Shown here: piece by piece, positions 33,751 through 44,655 of the stretch
Position numbering within the stretch: position 1 is the first letter of the stretch
Layout of the letters: every line of letters starts with the position of its first letter
Assembly (NCBI RefSeq): GCF_965227505.1
Contig: NZ_OZ245757.1
Coordinates: 5,208,001 to 5,272,000 of the forward strand
Direction of reading: 5' to 3'
From: Pelagibius sp965227505
GTDB lineage: Bacteria > Pseudomonadota > Alphaproteobacteria > Kiloniellales > Kiloniellaceae
DNA length: 64,000 bases
The notes under the pieces: model-generated
Told to the model about the DNA's origin: nothing
The model's input: the letters and a program-made list of their open reading frames with translations, nothing else
Database searches by the model: none
Made by a program: the position numbers and the translations under genes

Positions 33751-35037
33751 ATGAAATCCGTGCTTAGGGGGGCGATGAGCGCTGCGACCATGGCAGCCGT
33801 TCTCGCCGGCGGCGCAGCGGCCCAGGCGGCCGACGACGTCATCAAGGTCGGCGTGCTCCATTCACTTTCCGGAACCATGGCGATCTCGGAGACCACGTTG
33901 AAGGACACCGTCCTGATGATGGTCGACGACCTCAACAAGAACGGCGGCCTGCTCGGCAAGCAGGTCGAGGCGGTGGTGGTGGACCCGGCTTCCGACTGGC
34001 CGCTTTTTGCCGAGAAGGCGCGCGAACTGTTGGAGAAGGAACAGGTCGACGTGGTCTTCGGCTGCTGGACTTCGGTTTCGCGCAAGTCCGTGCTGCCGGT
34101 CTTCGAAGAACTTAACGGCCTGCTCTTCTACCCCGTGCAGTACGAGGGCGAGGAGAGCTCGCGCAACGTGTTCTACACCGGTGCAGCGCCGAACCAGCAG
34201 GCCATCCCGGCTGTTGAATACCTGATGAGCGAGGACGGCGGCGGCGCCGAGCGCTTCGTGCTGCTGGGCACCGACTACGTCTATCCCCGCACCACCAACA
34301 AGATCCTGCGCGCCTTCCTGAACGAGAAGGGTATCTCCGATGCGGACATCATGGAGAACTACACGCCCTTCGGGCACTCCGACTGGCAGACCATCGTCGC
34401 CGATGTGAAGGAGTTTGCTTCCCAGGGCAAGAAGACGGCCGTGGTCTCCACCATCAACGGCGACGCCAACGTGCCCTTCTATAAGGAACTGGGCAACCAG
34501 GGCATTGCCGCCGAGGAGATCCCGGTGGTGGCCTTCTCCGTCGGTGAGGAGGAACTGGCTGGTCTCGATACCGAGCCGCTGGTCGGCCATCTCGCGGCCT
34601 GGAACTACTTCATGAGCGTCGAGGCCGACGTGAACGACAGCTTCATCGAGCAGTGGCACGCCTTCATCGGCGATGAGGACCGGGTCACCAACGATCCCAT
34701 GGAGGCCACCTACATCGGCTTCAAGATGTGGACTCAGGCGGTGAAGCAGGCCGGCACCACCGAGGTCAATGCCGTGCGGCAGGCCATGTATGGCCAGACC
34801 GTGCCCAACCTGACCGGCGGTACGGCGGTGATGAACGCCAACCATCACCTCTCCAAGCCCGTACTGATCGGCGAGATCCAGGACGACGGCATGATCGAGA
34901 CCGTCTGGTCGACGGACAAGGAAGTGGTGGGCGATGCCTGGAGCGACTTCATTCCGGAGAGCTCCAAGCTGACGGCCGACTGGACCTATCCCTGGGTCTG
35001 CGGCAACTGCGAGGCGCCGACCTACGCGACCAACTAG
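33751..35037 (+). CDS. urtA: Urea ABC transporter substrate-binding protein UrtA
   Basis: 428 residues with a signal peptide (cleavage near AAQA-A at about 26) and the type I binding-protein opening VIKVGVLHSLSGTMAISE. The segments FYPVQYEGEESS, LLGTDYVYPRTTNKIL and YTPFGHSDWQTIV are strongly UrtA-like. Binds urea in the periplasm. The ATG at 33751 behind GCGGAGTGAA is preferred to one 36 bases upstream. First gene of urtABCDE, followed by urease genes on the same strand. Confidence 0.93.
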   Translation: MKSVLRGAMSAATMAAVLAGGAAAQAADDVIKVGVLHSLSGTMAISETTLKDTVLMMVDDLNKNGGLLGKQVEAVVVDPASDWPLFAEKARELLEKEQVDVVFGCWTSVSRKSVLPVFEELNGLLFYPVQYEGEESSRNVFYTGAAPNQQAIPAVEYLMSEDGGGAERFVLLGTDYVYPRTTNKILRAFLNEKGISDADIMENYTPFGHSDWQTIVADVKEFASQGKKTAVVSTINGDANVPFYKELGNQGIAAEEIPVVAFSVGEEELAGLDTEPLVGHLAAWNYFMSVEADVNDSFIEQWHAFIGDEDRVTNDPMEATYIGFKMWTQAVKQAGTTEVNAVRQAMYGQTVPNLTGGTAVMNANHHLSKPVLIGEIQDDGMIETVWSTDKEVVGDAWSDFIPESSKLTADWTYPWVCGNCEAPTYATN

Positions 35038-35046
35038 CCTGCTTGC

Positions 35047-35079
35047 GAGGGGGGAGGGGCGCCAGCCGTCTCCCCCCTC
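35047..35079 (+). other. Hairpin between urtA and urtB
   Basis: GAGGGGGGAG (35047-35056) pairs with CTCCCCCCTC (35070-35079), a 10-bp stem with a 13-base loop. It probably stabilises urtA mRNA or attenuates read-through into urtB, a common arrangement after binding-protein genes. Confidence 0.6.
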
Positions 35080-35085
35080 TGTTCT

Positions 35086-36747
35086 GTGACCCTTGTTTGG
35101 GTGGTGCTTGTGTTTCAGAAGGTCTTGAGGATATCGCTTGTTGCCGTCGCGCTGGCCGTCTTGCTGCCGGCGGCGGCGCGGGCGGATCTTCTAATGGACC
35201 TTCAGGCCCTCACCGAGAAATCCAATGACACAAAGGCCGCGGCGGTGGAGGGCCTGGCCGCCGGCGGCCACGAACGGGCTTTGCCCATCCTTGAAGCCTA
35301 CCTCGACGGGCGCCTGTTCCAGGTGAAGGCCGACGACCGTCTGGTGATCGGGGAAGAAGAAGGCAGGGGCTACCGCATCTTCGATGCTGTCACTGGGGAG
35401 GCTGCCGGCGAACTTGGCAAGCGCAAGCTGCGCAAGGTCAGAATCAACAACCGCCTGCGCCAGGTCGTGAAGGCCGCCCTTGGCGGACTGACGCTGGGCA
35501 GCCCCGATCCCGCTGCCCGGATGCGTGCTGCCGATGCGGTCTTCCGCTCTGCGCCGGCGGAGATGGTCGCTCCGCTGGAGGCGGCGCTGGCGAGCGAGGA
35601 GAATGCCAGGGTCGCCGAACGCCTCAGGCGTGCGCTGGCGGCAACGCGTCTCGTCAACGCAGAGGACAGCGCGCTGCGCGTGGCCGCGCTGCAGACCCTG
35701 GCGGACTTCACCGATCCCGATGTCCGCGCTTTGGTGGCCGGTGTCCTGCGCAATGACGATGCAGGGTCACCCTTAGAGGCCGACGCGGCGGTGCGCGCCG
35801 CCGCTGAGGAAACGCTGGCGACTATCGAGCGGGCGCTGGAGTTCAACAGGTTTCTCGCCAGTATCTTCCAGGGGATCAGCCTGGGCTCCGTGCTGCTGTT
35901 GGCGGCCATCGGCCTGGCGATCACCTTCGGGGTCATGGGCGTCATCAACATGGCCCACGGCGAAATGGTGATGATAGGGGCTTACACGACCTTCTTGGTG
36001 CAGGAAGTCTTCCGCACGTCGTTCCCCGGCGCTTTCGACTATTCCCTGGCGGTCGCTATCCCGGCTGCCTTCCTGGTGACCGGCCTGGTGGGAATCGGCA
36101 TCGAGCGCGGCATCATCCGCTTCCTCTACGGGCGGCCGTTGGAGACTTTGCTTGCCACCTGGGGTCTCAGTCTGATCCTGCAGCAGCTTGTGCGCAGCAT
36201 CTTCGGGCCGACCAACCAGGAGGTGGGCAACCCCACCTGGATGAGCGGCGCCTGGGAGGTGGCCGGCGGCCTGACCCTCACCTACAACCGGCTCTGGATC
36301 ATCGTTTTCGCCCTGATGGTCTTTGCCCTGCTGATGGCGCTGATCCGCTTTTCCAGCTACGGCCTGCAGATGCGTGCGGTGACCCAGAATCGCCCTATGG
36401 CCTCCTCCATGGGCATTCGCACCGGCTGGGTCGACGCCATGACCTTCGGCCTTGGCTCCGGCATCGCCGGCATGGCCGGCGTGGCCCTCAGCCAGATCGA
36501 CAACGTCAGCCCGAACCTGGGGCAGGGCTACATCATCGACAGCTTCATGGTCGTGGTCTTCGGCGGCGTCGGCAATCTCTGGGGCACCCTGGTGGGAGCG
36601 TTCTCCCTGGGGCTGGTGAACAAGTTCCTGGAGCCCTATGCCGGCGCCGTGCTCGGCAAGATCCTGGTGCTGGTGGTGGTGATCCTTTTCATCCAGAAGC
36701 GCCCGCGTGGTCTCTTCGCGCTGCGTGGCCGCGCCGTGGAGAACTGA
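35086..36747 (+). CDS. urtB: Urea ABC transporter permease UrtB
   Basis: 553 residues. An N-terminal signal-like helix and a roughly 240-residue soluble Ala/Leu/Arg-rich helical-repeat domain precede the LivH-type permease (from about 265: GVMGVINMAHGEMVMIGAYT). This long soluble N-terminus is normal for UrtB. The GTG at 35086 has no good SD; GTG/TTG codons at 35101-35125 are alternatives, all of which keep most of the signal helix. The C-terminus ends RGLFALRGRAVEN. Confidence 0.9.
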   Translation: MTLVWVVLVFQKVLRISLVAVALAVLLPAAARADLLMDLQALTEKSNDTKAAAVEGLAAGGHERALPILEAYLDGRLFQVKADDRLVIGEEEGRGYRIFDAVTGEAAGELGKRKLRKVRINNRLRQVVKAALGGLTLGSPDPAARMRAADAVFRSAPAEMVAPLEAALASEENARVAERLRRALAATRLVNAEDSALRVAALQTLADFTDPDVRALVAGVLRNDDAGSPLEADAAVRAAAEETLATIERALEFNRFLASIFQGISLGSVLLLAAIGLAITFGVMGVINMAHGEMVMIGAYTTFLVQEVFRTSFPGAFDYSLAVAIPAAFLVTGLVGIGIERGIIRFLYGRPLETLLATWGLSLILQQLVRSIFGPTNQEVGNPTWMSGAWEVAGGLTLTYNRLWIIVFALMVFALLMALIRFSSYGLQMRAVTQNRPMASSMGIRTGWVDAMTFGLGSGIAGMAGVALSQIDNVSPNLGQGYIIDSFMVVVFGGVGNLWGTLVGAFSLGLVNKFLEPYAGAVLGKILVLVVVILFIQKRPRGLFALRGRAVEN

Positions 36748-36751
36748 CGCC

Positions 36752-37882
36752 GTGCTGCTCTCCAACGACCATGGCCGCCTGCTGTCCCCCCTCGGCGCGA
36801 AGATAACCCTCGGCCTGCTGCTGGCCGCCGGCGTGCTGGTACCGTTGCTGAACCTGGCGGTGCCCCAGGACTCCATCTTTCACGTCCCCACCTACCTGGT
36901 GAGCCTGCTGGGCAAGTATCTCTGCTTTGCCCTGCTGGCCCTCTCCGTGGATCTGATCTGGGGCTACTGCGGGATCCTGAGCCTCGGTCACGGCGCCTTC
37001 TTTGCCCTCGGCGGCTATGCCATGGGCATGCACCTGATGCGCCAGATCGGCGACCGCGGCGTTTACGGCCATCCCGTCCTGCCGGACTTCATGGTGTTCC
37101 TGAACTGGAAGGAACTGCCCTGGTACTGGTACGGCTTCGACTCCTTTCCCTTCGCCATGCTGATGGTGGTGCTGGTGCCGGGCCTGCTGGCGCTGGTCTT
37201 CGGCTGGCTCGCCTTTCGCTCGCGCGTCACCGGGGTCTACCTCTCCATCATCACGCAGGCCATGACCTTCGCCCTCCTGCTGGCCTTCTTCCGCAACGAC
37301 ATGGGCTTCGGCGGCAACAACGGTCTCACCGACTTCAAGGACCTGCTCGGCTTCGACCTGCAGGCCGACGGCACCCGGGCGGCGCTCTTCGCAGCCTCGG
37401 CGCTGGCCCTTGCGCTCGCCTATCTGCTCTGCCGCTGGATCGTCGGTTCGAAGTTCGGCCGCGTGCTGGTCGCCATCCGCGACGCCGAGAGCCGCACCCG
37501 TTTCCTCGGCTACAGGGTGGAGTTCTACAAGCTCTTCGTCTTCGTGCTCTCGGCCATGCTCGCCGGGATCGCCGGGGCGCTCTACGTGCCCCAGGTCGGC
37601 ATCATCAATCCCAGCGAGTTCTCCCCGGCCAACTCCATCGAGATCGTCATCTGGGTGGCCGTCGGCGGGCGCGGCTATCTGCACGGCGCCATCCTGGGGG
37701 CCGTTCTGGTCAACTACGCCAAGACCTATCTGACCGGCGCGGCGCCGGAAATCTGGCTGTTCTTCCTCGGCGGCCTCTTCATTGCCGTCACCGTCTTCAT
37801 GCCCAGGGGCATCATCGGTTCGCTGGAGCAGGTGTCGGCGCGTGTTCCCCTGCTGGCGCGGGTTGCCGGAGGCCGGCAATGA
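36752..37882 (+). CDS. urtC: Urea ABC transporter permease UrtC
   Basis: 376 residues, LivM-type permease with YCGILSLGHGAFFALGGYAMG and the GRGYLHGAILGA motif. The GTG at 36752 is chosen because GGAGAA lies about 9 bases upstream; the frame is open to 36707 inside urtB. Overlaps urtD by 4 bases. Forms the inner-membrane channel with UrtB. Confidence 0.9.
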   Translation: MLLSNDHGRLLSPLGAKITLGLLLAAGVLVPLLNLAVPQDSIFHVPTYLVSLLGKYLCFALLALSVDLIWGYCGILSLGHGAFFALGGYAMGMHLMRQIGDRGVYGHPVLPDFMVFLNWKELPWYWYGFDSFPFAMLMVVLVPGLLALVFGWLAFRSRVTGVYLSIITQAMTFALLLAFFRNDMGFGGNNGLTDFKDLLGFDLQADGTRAALFAASALALALAYLLCRWIVGSKFGRVLVAIRDAESRTRFLGYRVEFYKLFVFVLSAMLAGIAGALYVPQVGIINPSEFSPANSIEIVIWVAVGGRGYLHGAILGAVLVNYAKTYLTGAAPEIWLFFLGGLFIAVTVFMPRGIIGSLEQVSARVPLLARVAGGRQ

Positions 37883-38700
37883 GCGAAGCCGCACCGGAGA
37901 TGGCTCCGGCCGAAGCCGAGCCTTCGCAGTTGGCCGAAGTGCCGGCGGCGGTGCGCGCGGCGGCTGACACGATCCTCTACATGGACGGTGTCACCGTCAG
38001 CTTCGACGGGTTCAAGGCCCTCAACGGTCTCAGCCTCTACGTGCTGGCAGGCGAGCTGCGCGCCATCATCGGCCCCAACGGCGCCGGGAAGACCACGATG
38101 ATGGACGTGATCACCGGCAAGACCCGGCCGGACAGCGGCCAAGTCTTCTTCCAGGGCGAGACCGATCTGACAAAACTGGATGAGGCGGCAATCGCCAATC
38201 TGGGGATCGGCCGCAAATTCCAGAAGCCGACGGTATTCGAAAGCCACAGCGTCCTGGACAACCTGGAACTGGCGCTGAAGGGCAACCGGGGCGTCTTTGC
38301 CAGCCTGCTGTCCCGCCTCACCGCCGATCAGGAGGCGCGGATCGATGCCGTTCTGGAGCGCATCGCGCTGCAGGATCAGCGTGGGCAGCGCGCCGGCAGC
38401 CTCTCCCACGGACAGAAGCAGTGGCTGGAGATCGGCATGCTGCTGATGCAGGACCCGGAGCTGCTCCTGGTGGACGAGCCGGCGGCGGGCATGACCGACG
38501 CGGAAACCGCCAAGACGGCGGAGATGCTGCAGGAGATCGCGCGCTCCCATTCCGTCGTGGTGGTGGAACACGATATGGAATTCATCCGCGCGCTCGACTG
38601 CCACGTCACGGTGCTGCACGAGGGCTCGGTCCTGGCCGAAGGGTCGCTGGAGAGCCTGCAGGACAACCGTGACGTCATCGAAGTCTACCTCGGCCGGTGA
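37879..38700 (+). CDS. urtD: Urea ABC transporter ATP-binding protein UrtD
   Basis: 273 residues, LivG-type ATPase: Walker A GPNGAGKTT, signature LSHGQKQWLEIGMLL (the LSHGQ variant is typical of UrtD), Walker B LLVDEPAAGMTD. An Ala/Glu-rich N-terminal extension of about 40 residues precedes the ABC domain. Coupled to urtC by ATGA overlap. Confidence 0.92.
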   Translation: MSEAAPEMAPAEAEPSQLAEVPAAVRAAADTILYMDGVTVSFDGFKALNGLSLYVLAGELRAIIGPNGAGKTTMMDVITGKTRPDSGQVFFQGETDLTKLDEAAIANLGIGRKFQKPTVFESHSVLDNLELALKGNRGVFASLLSRLTADQEARIDAVLERIALQDQRGQRAGSLSHGQKQWLEIGMLLMQDPELLLVDEPAAGMTDAETAKTAEMLQEIARSHSVVVVEHDMEFIRALDCHVTVLHEGSVLAEGSLESLQDNRDVIEVYLGR

Positions 38701-38713
38701 GGAGACAAGCGCC

Positions 38714-39409
38714 GTGCTGAAGGTCCAGGACATCGATCTCTTCTACGGCGCCAGCCAGGCGCTGCGGAAGGTCAGCCTGACGGCCGCCAAGGGGGCGGTC
38801 ACCTGTGTTCTCGGCCGCAACGGCGTCGGCAAGACCTCTCTCCTGCGGGCCATTGCCGGCCAGCAGGCGGTGAAGAGCGGCTCAATCACCTGGGAGGACG
38901 AAGCCCTGGATGGGCTGCCGCCGCACCAGCGGGCGCGGCGCGGCATCGCCTTCGTGCCCCAGGGGCGCGAGATCTTTCCGCTTTTGTCGGTAGAAGAGAA
39001 CCTGCGCAGCGGCTATGCGGCCTTGCGGCGAACGGAGCGCTTCATCGAAGACGAGATCTTCGACCTCTTCCCCGTGCTGAAAGACATGCTGCGGCGACGC
39101 GGCGGCGATCTTTCCGGCGGCCAGCAGCAGCAGCTTGCCATCGCGCGCGCCCTGGTCATGCGCCCGCGCCTGCTGATCCTGGACGAGCCCACCGAGGGTA
39201 TCCAGCCTTCGATCATCAAGGACATCGGGCGGGTCATCCGCCTGCTCGCCGGGCGCGGCGATATGGCCATTCTGCTCGTCGAACAGTATCTTGAATTCGC
39301 AAGGGACCTGGCCGACAGCTATGCGGTGATGGATCGCGGGGAAATCGTTCTGACGGGTCGGGGTGAGGAGATGGTGGAGGCCGATGTCCGTCGCTACATC
39401 GCCGTGTGA
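38714..39409 (+). CDS. urtE: Urea ABC transporter ATP-binding protein UrtE
   Basis: 231 residues, LivF-type ATPase: GRNGVGKTSLLRAI, LSGGQQQQLAIARAL, LILDEPTEGIQPSI. GTG start at 38714 behind GAGGAGAC; an ATG at 38669 lies within urtD. Its 3' end overlaps ureD by 26 bases, tying urea import to urease expression. Confidence 0.92.
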   Translation: MLKVQDIDLFYGASQALRKVSLTAAKGAVTCVLGRNGVGKTSLLRAIAGQQAVKSGSITWEDEALDGLPPHQRARRGIAFVPQGREIFPLLSVEENLRSGYAALRRTERFIEDEIFDLFPVLKDMLRRRGGDLSGGQQQQLAIARALVMRPRLLILDEPTEGIQPSIIKDIGRVIRLLAGRGDMAILLVEQYLEFARDLADSYAVMDRGEIVLTGRGEEMVEADVRRYIAV

Positions 39410-40283
39410 GGCTGCGGCTGTCCCGTTGGACCGGGGGGCGGGGTCCGTCGTACCGCTGCGGCGTCCGGCTGTGCATGGCGAGGCAGCGTTGTCGCTTCGG
39501 CACCTGGACGGCGAGACCCGCCCGGCGGATCTCTATCAGCGCGACCCGCTGTCGCTGCGTCTGCCGCGTCCGGCGCGGGGCGACATCCTGGAGGCCTGTC
39601 TGATCACCACTTCCGGCGGCATCGTCGGCGGCGACCGGCTGGAGATCGCCGTCACGGCGGGGCAGGGCGCGCAGGCGCGGGTTTATCCGCAGGCGGCGGA
39701 GAAAGTTTACCGCTCGACCGGTGCGGACAGCCGCATCGACGTTACCCTGACATCCGATGAGGGCTGCTGGCTGGAATGGCTGCCGCAGGAAACCATCCTC
39801 TTCGACGGCGCGCGCCTCAGGCGGCGCACCACCCTGGACCTGGCGGCGGGCAGCCGGGTGCTGGCCGGCGAGTTTCTGGTCTTCGGCCGCCGTGCCTCCG
39901 GCGAGCAGCTCGCCCGGGGATTGATCCACGATGCCTGGCGCGTCAGACGCGGCGGCACGCTGGTCTGGGCCGACGCCCTGCACATGGACGGCGACCTTGC
40001 CGCGCCGTTGACATCGCCGGCCTGTCTCGGTGGGGCAACGGCCTTCGCCTCGATGATCTATGCAGCCGACGATGCGGCGAGCCATCTTGCGGCGCTGCGC
40101 GATTTGCTGCCGCCGGAAAGCGACGCGGTGCAGCACGCCCTGACTGCGGTGAACGGGTTGATTGTCGGCCGCTTCATCGGCGAGGCCATGGCGGTGCGCG
40201 GGAGCTTCGGCAGGTTCTGGGGAGCGGCGAGAGCCGCTCTGGCCGACCTGCCGCCGCTGCTTCCGCGCCTCTGGTACCTTTGA
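39384..40283 (+). CDS. ureD: Urease accessory protein UreD
   Basis: 299 residues. Typical UreD segments: LITTSGGIVGGDRLEI, VYPQAAEKVYRS, WLPQETILFDGARLRR. UreD is the scaffold on which UreF and UreG assemble to deliver nickel to apo-urease. The ATG at 39384 follows GGAGGCCG. It starts inside urtE, so it may be coupled to it. Confidence 0.92.
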   Translation: MSVATSPCEAAAVPLDRGAGSVVPLRRPAVHGEAALSLRHLDGETRPADLYQRDPLSLRLPRPARGDILEACLITTSGGIVGGDRLEIAVTAGQGAQARVYPQAAEKVYRSTGADSRIDVTLTSDEGCWLEWLPQETILFDGARLRRRTTLDLAAGSRVLAGEFLVFGRRASGEQLARGLIHDAWRVRRGGTLVWADALHMDGDLAAPLTSPACLGGATAFASMIYAADDAASHLAALRDLLPPESDAVQHALTAVNGLIVGRFIGEAMAVRGSFGRFWGAARAALADLPPLLPRLWYL

Positions 40284-40314
40284 AGAAAAACGAGAAAAAT
40301 TAGGGGAGTAAGAC

Positions 40315-40617
40315 GTGAACCTGACGCCGCGTGAGAAGGACAAGCTGCTGGTGGCGATGGCCGCCATGGTGGCGCGCAACCGCCTGGGCCGCGGCTGCAA
40401 GCTGAACTACCCGGAGGCCATCGCGCTGATCTCCGACTTCGTGGTGGAAGGCGCGCGCGACGGCCGCCCGGTGGCCGACCTCATGCGCGACGGCGGCACG
40501 GTCCTCGGCCGCGATCAGGTGATGGAGGGCGTGGCCGAGATGATCCACGAGATACAGGTGGAGGCCACCTTTCCCGACGGCACCAAGCTGGTGACCGTGC
40601 ACCAGCCGATCCGCTAG
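40315..40617 (+). CDS. ureA: Urease gamma subunit UreA
   Basis: 100 residues, the standard length: begins NLTPREKDKLLVAMAAMVA and ends VTVHQPIR. Its SD is GGGGAG. Separate gamma and beta genes, as usual in proteobacteria. Confidence 0.97.
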   Translation: MNLTPREKDKLLVAMAAMVARNRLGRGCKLNYPEAIALISDFVVEGARDGRPVADLMRDGGTVLGRDQVMEGVAEMIHEIQVEATFPDGTKLVTVHQPIR

Positions 40618-40629
40618 GGAGGGCGCGCG

Positions 40630-40941
40630 ATGATCCCCGGAGAAATCATGGTCGCCGAGGGCGACATCACCCTGAACGAAGGGCGGGAGGCGATCACCCT
40701 GATGGTCGCCAACAGCGGCGACCGGCCGATCCAGGTCGGCTCCCACTATCATTTCTACGAGACCAATGAAGCGCTGGTGTTTGAGCGCGACAAGGCGCTG
40801 GGCCGCCGGTTGGACATCGCCGCCGGAACCGCCGTGCGCTTCGAGCCCGGCCAGAGCCGCGAGGTCAGCCTGATCCCCTATGCGGGCGCGCGCCGGGTCT
40901 ACGGCTTCAACGCCCGGGTCAACGGCGCGCTGGAGGATTAA
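40630..40941 (+). CDS. ureB: Urease beta subunit UreB
   Basis: 103 residues: IPGEIMVAEGDITLNEGRE, then SHYHFYETNEAL and RFEPGQSREVSLIPYAG. Structural subunit of the (alpha-beta-gamma)3 urease. Preceded by GGGAGG; 12 bases after ureA. Confidence 0.97.
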   Translation: MIPGEIMVAEGDITLNEGREAITLMVANSGDRPIQVGSHYHFYETNEALVFERDKALGRRLDIAAGTAVRFEPGQSREVSLIPYAGARRVYGFNARVNGALED

Positions 40942-40945
40942 AGGG

Positions 40946-42655
<1,710 letters not shown>

Positions 42656-42666
42656 GGACCGGCGCG

Positions 42667-43158
42667 ATGCAGAGAGCGACCAGCGTGCGTGCGGCCGGGA
42701 CCTGGTCCCCGGCGGAGGCCTGCGACGCGGTGCGCTTGGATTTCGACGCGCGCCATCGCCGCCGCATTGTCATGAAGGGCGAGGCGGGGTTGGAGTTCCT
42801 GCTGGACCTGCCCGAAGCCAGGGCGCTGTCGGACGGCGACGGCCTGGTGCTGGAGGCGGGCGGAACGGTTGCCGTGGTGGCGGCGCCGGAGCGCCTGATC
42901 GAGGTGCGGGCCGGCCCCGGCGCCGACCTGCTGCGCATCGCCTGGCACCTGGGCAACCGTCATCTGCCGACCCAGTTGCTGGGCGACCGGCTGCGCATCC
43001 GCGAGGATCATGTGATCCTGGAAATGCTGCAGAAGCTGGGCGCGCGCACGGAGTTGATCGAAGCGCCCTTCAGCCCGGAGGGCGGCGCCTACGGGCACGG
43101 AAGAACGCAGGGGCACGGGCATGGCGGGCACGGGCATGGTAGGCACGGGCATGACTGA
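42667..43158 (+). CDS. ureE: Urease accessory nickel metallochaperone UreE
   Basis: 163 residues. N-terminal peptide-binding-like domain, then LLRIAWHLGNRHLPTQLL (metal-binding His region) and a C-terminal tail of GHG repeats holding nine His in the last 28 residues. Dimeric nickel donor to UreG. The ATG at 42667 follows AAGGACCGGC. Its end overlaps ureF. Confidence 0.93.
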   Translation: MQRATSVRAAGTWSPAEACDAVRLDFDARHRRRIVMKGEAGLEFLLDLPEARALSDGDGLVLEAGGTVAVVAAPERLIEVRAGPGADLLRIAWHLGNRHLPTQLLGDRLRIREDHVILEMLQKLGARTELIEAPFSPEGGAYGHGRTQGHGHGGHGHGRHGHD

Positions 43159-43837
43159 GCCGCTCGATCATGCCGGGCTTTATCGCCTGATGACCTGGCT
43201 GTCGCCGTCCTATCCTGTGGGCGCCTTCAGCTACTCGCACGGCCTGGAGTATGCCGTCGAGAACGGCACGGTGACCGACGCGGCGACGCTGGAGAACTGG
43301 TTGCGGGACCTGCTGCTGCTCGGCTCCGGACGCAACGATGCCTGCCTCTTCCGCCACGCCTTTGAGGCGAACGACGATCCAGAAAGATTGAAGGAGATTA
43401 GTATTTTGGCGGCGGCTTTTGTCGCATCGTCTGAGCGATATCTGGAAACGACTGCGCAGGGCCGCGCCTTTGCCGAGGCCACCCGGGACGCCTGGCCTTG
43501 TGCCGCGCTTGACCGCCTGCTGTCGGTCGCGGCGGGGCCGCCTGCTTACCCGGTGGTGGTGGCCGTTGCTGCGGCCGGCCACGGTTTGCCGCTGGCCGCC
43601 AGCCTCCACGCCTACCTGCACGGCTTTGCCGCCAACATCGTCTCTGCCGGGGTGCGGCTCATCCCGCTCGGCCAGAGCGACGGGCAGCGCGTGACGGCGG
43701 CGCTGGAACCTGCCATTGCCGAGACCGCGGCGCTGGCGCAGACCATGCCGCTGGAGGATCTCGGCGGTGCTTCCGTCCTGGCCGACCTGGCGGCAATGAA
43801 ACACGAAACCCAGTACACGAGGTTGTTCCGATCATGA
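43151..43837 (+). CDS. ureF: Urease accessory protein UreF
   Basis: 228 residues: WLSPSYPVGAFSYSHGLEYAVENG and the C-terminal DLAAMKHETQYTRLFRS are hallmarks of UreF, which bridges UreD and UreG. The start at 43151 lies within the end of ureE. In-frame ATGs at 43121 and 43139 would add GTG/M-rich residues translated from the His-tail repeats and look unlikely. Confidence 0.92.
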   Translation: MTEPLDHAGLYRLMTWLSPSYPVGAFSYSHGLEYAVENGTVTDAATLENWLRDLLLLGSGRNDACLFRHAFEANDDPERLKEISILAAAFVASSERYLETTAQGRAFAEATRDAWPCAALDRLLSVAAGPPAYPVVVAVAAAGHGLPLAASLHAYLHGFAANIVSAGVRLIPLGQSDGQRVTAALEPAIAETAALAQTMPLEDLGGASVLADLAAMKHETQYTRLFRS

Positions 43838-44475
43838 CCACAGCACAGACAGGCCCTTTGCGGGTCGGTATCGGCGGGCCGGTGGGCTCCGGCAAGACGG
43901 CCCTGATGGACGCGCTCTGCAAGACGCTATCGCAGCGCTACGACATCGCCGCCATCACCAACGACATCTATACCCGCGAAGATGCGGAGTTCCTGACCCG
44001 CTCGGGCGCGCTGCCGCCGGAGCGCATTGTCGGGGTGGAGACCGGTGGCTGCCCGCATACGGCCATCCGCGAGGACGCCTCCATCAACCTCGCCGCCGTC
44101 GCCGATCTGCGCACGCAGTTTCCGGAGCTCGACCTGGTTCTGATCGAGTCCGGCGGCGACAATCTGGCGGCCACCTTCAGCCCCGAACTGGCCGATATCA
44201 CCATCTACGTGATCGACGTCTCCGCCGGTGACAAGATCCCGCGCAAGGGCGGGCCAGGGATCACCCGTTCCGACCTGCTGGTCATCAACAAGACGGACCT
44301 GGCGCCCCTGGTGGGCGCGGACTTGGGCGTCATGGACCGCGATGCCAAGAAGATGCGCGGTGAGCGGCCCTTCGTCTTCGCCCAGGTGAAGTCGGGGCAG
44401 GGGGTCGCGGAAGTCGCCGCCTTCATCGAGCGGCTCGGCGGTCTGGGAAAGAACGTCGAAAGCTCCGTCGCCTAG
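43834..44475 (+). CDS. ureG: Urease accessory GTPase UreG
   Basis: 213 residues: P-loop GGPVGSGKTAL, TNDIYTREDAEFL, the CPH metal motif in GGCPHTAIREDAS, and NKTDLAPLVGADL for guanine specificity. Drives GTP-dependent nickel insertion into urease. Overlaps ureF by 4 bases; last gene of the urease operon. Could also serve the neighbouring GdmH, which is speculative. Confidence 0.97.
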   Translation: MTTAQTGPLRVGIGGPVGSGKTALMDALCKTLSQRYDIAAITNDIYTREDAEFLTRSGALPPERIVGVETGGCPHTAIREDASINLAAVADLRTQFPELDLVLIESGGDNLAATFSPELADITIYVIDVSAGDKIPRKGGPGITRSDLLVINKTDLAPLVGADLGVMDRDAKKMRGERPFVFAQVKSGQGVAEVAAFIERLGGLGKNVESSVA

Positions 44476-44513
44476 GAGACGATGAGGCGTTGGCCGAGCG
44501 AGTCCACCATGTC

Positions 44514-44599
44514 CTTCGAGACGGCCTTTCAGGCCTCCTCAGGACGAGGCGTGGAGCTTAGCTGTTTGACCTCATGCTGAGGATCGGAGCGTCTCGAAG
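44514..44599. repeat. REP-like palindromic element between ureG and recQ
   Basis: CTTCGAGACG (44514-44523) pairs with CGTCTCGAAG (44590-44599), and within it CCTCAG (44537-44542) pairs with CTGAGG (44577-44582). The sequence style (CCTCATGCTGAGGA, TCTCGAAGCACGAGG) is that of dispersed palindromes common in alphaproteobacterial genomes. Lies between convergent genes, where it may also end transcription. Confidence 0.7.
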
Positions 44600-44655
44600 C
44601 ACGAGGTCAAAGAGCCCTCCCGCTCCAAGGTGCTCGGTCCAAGATCTCGCCGGTC

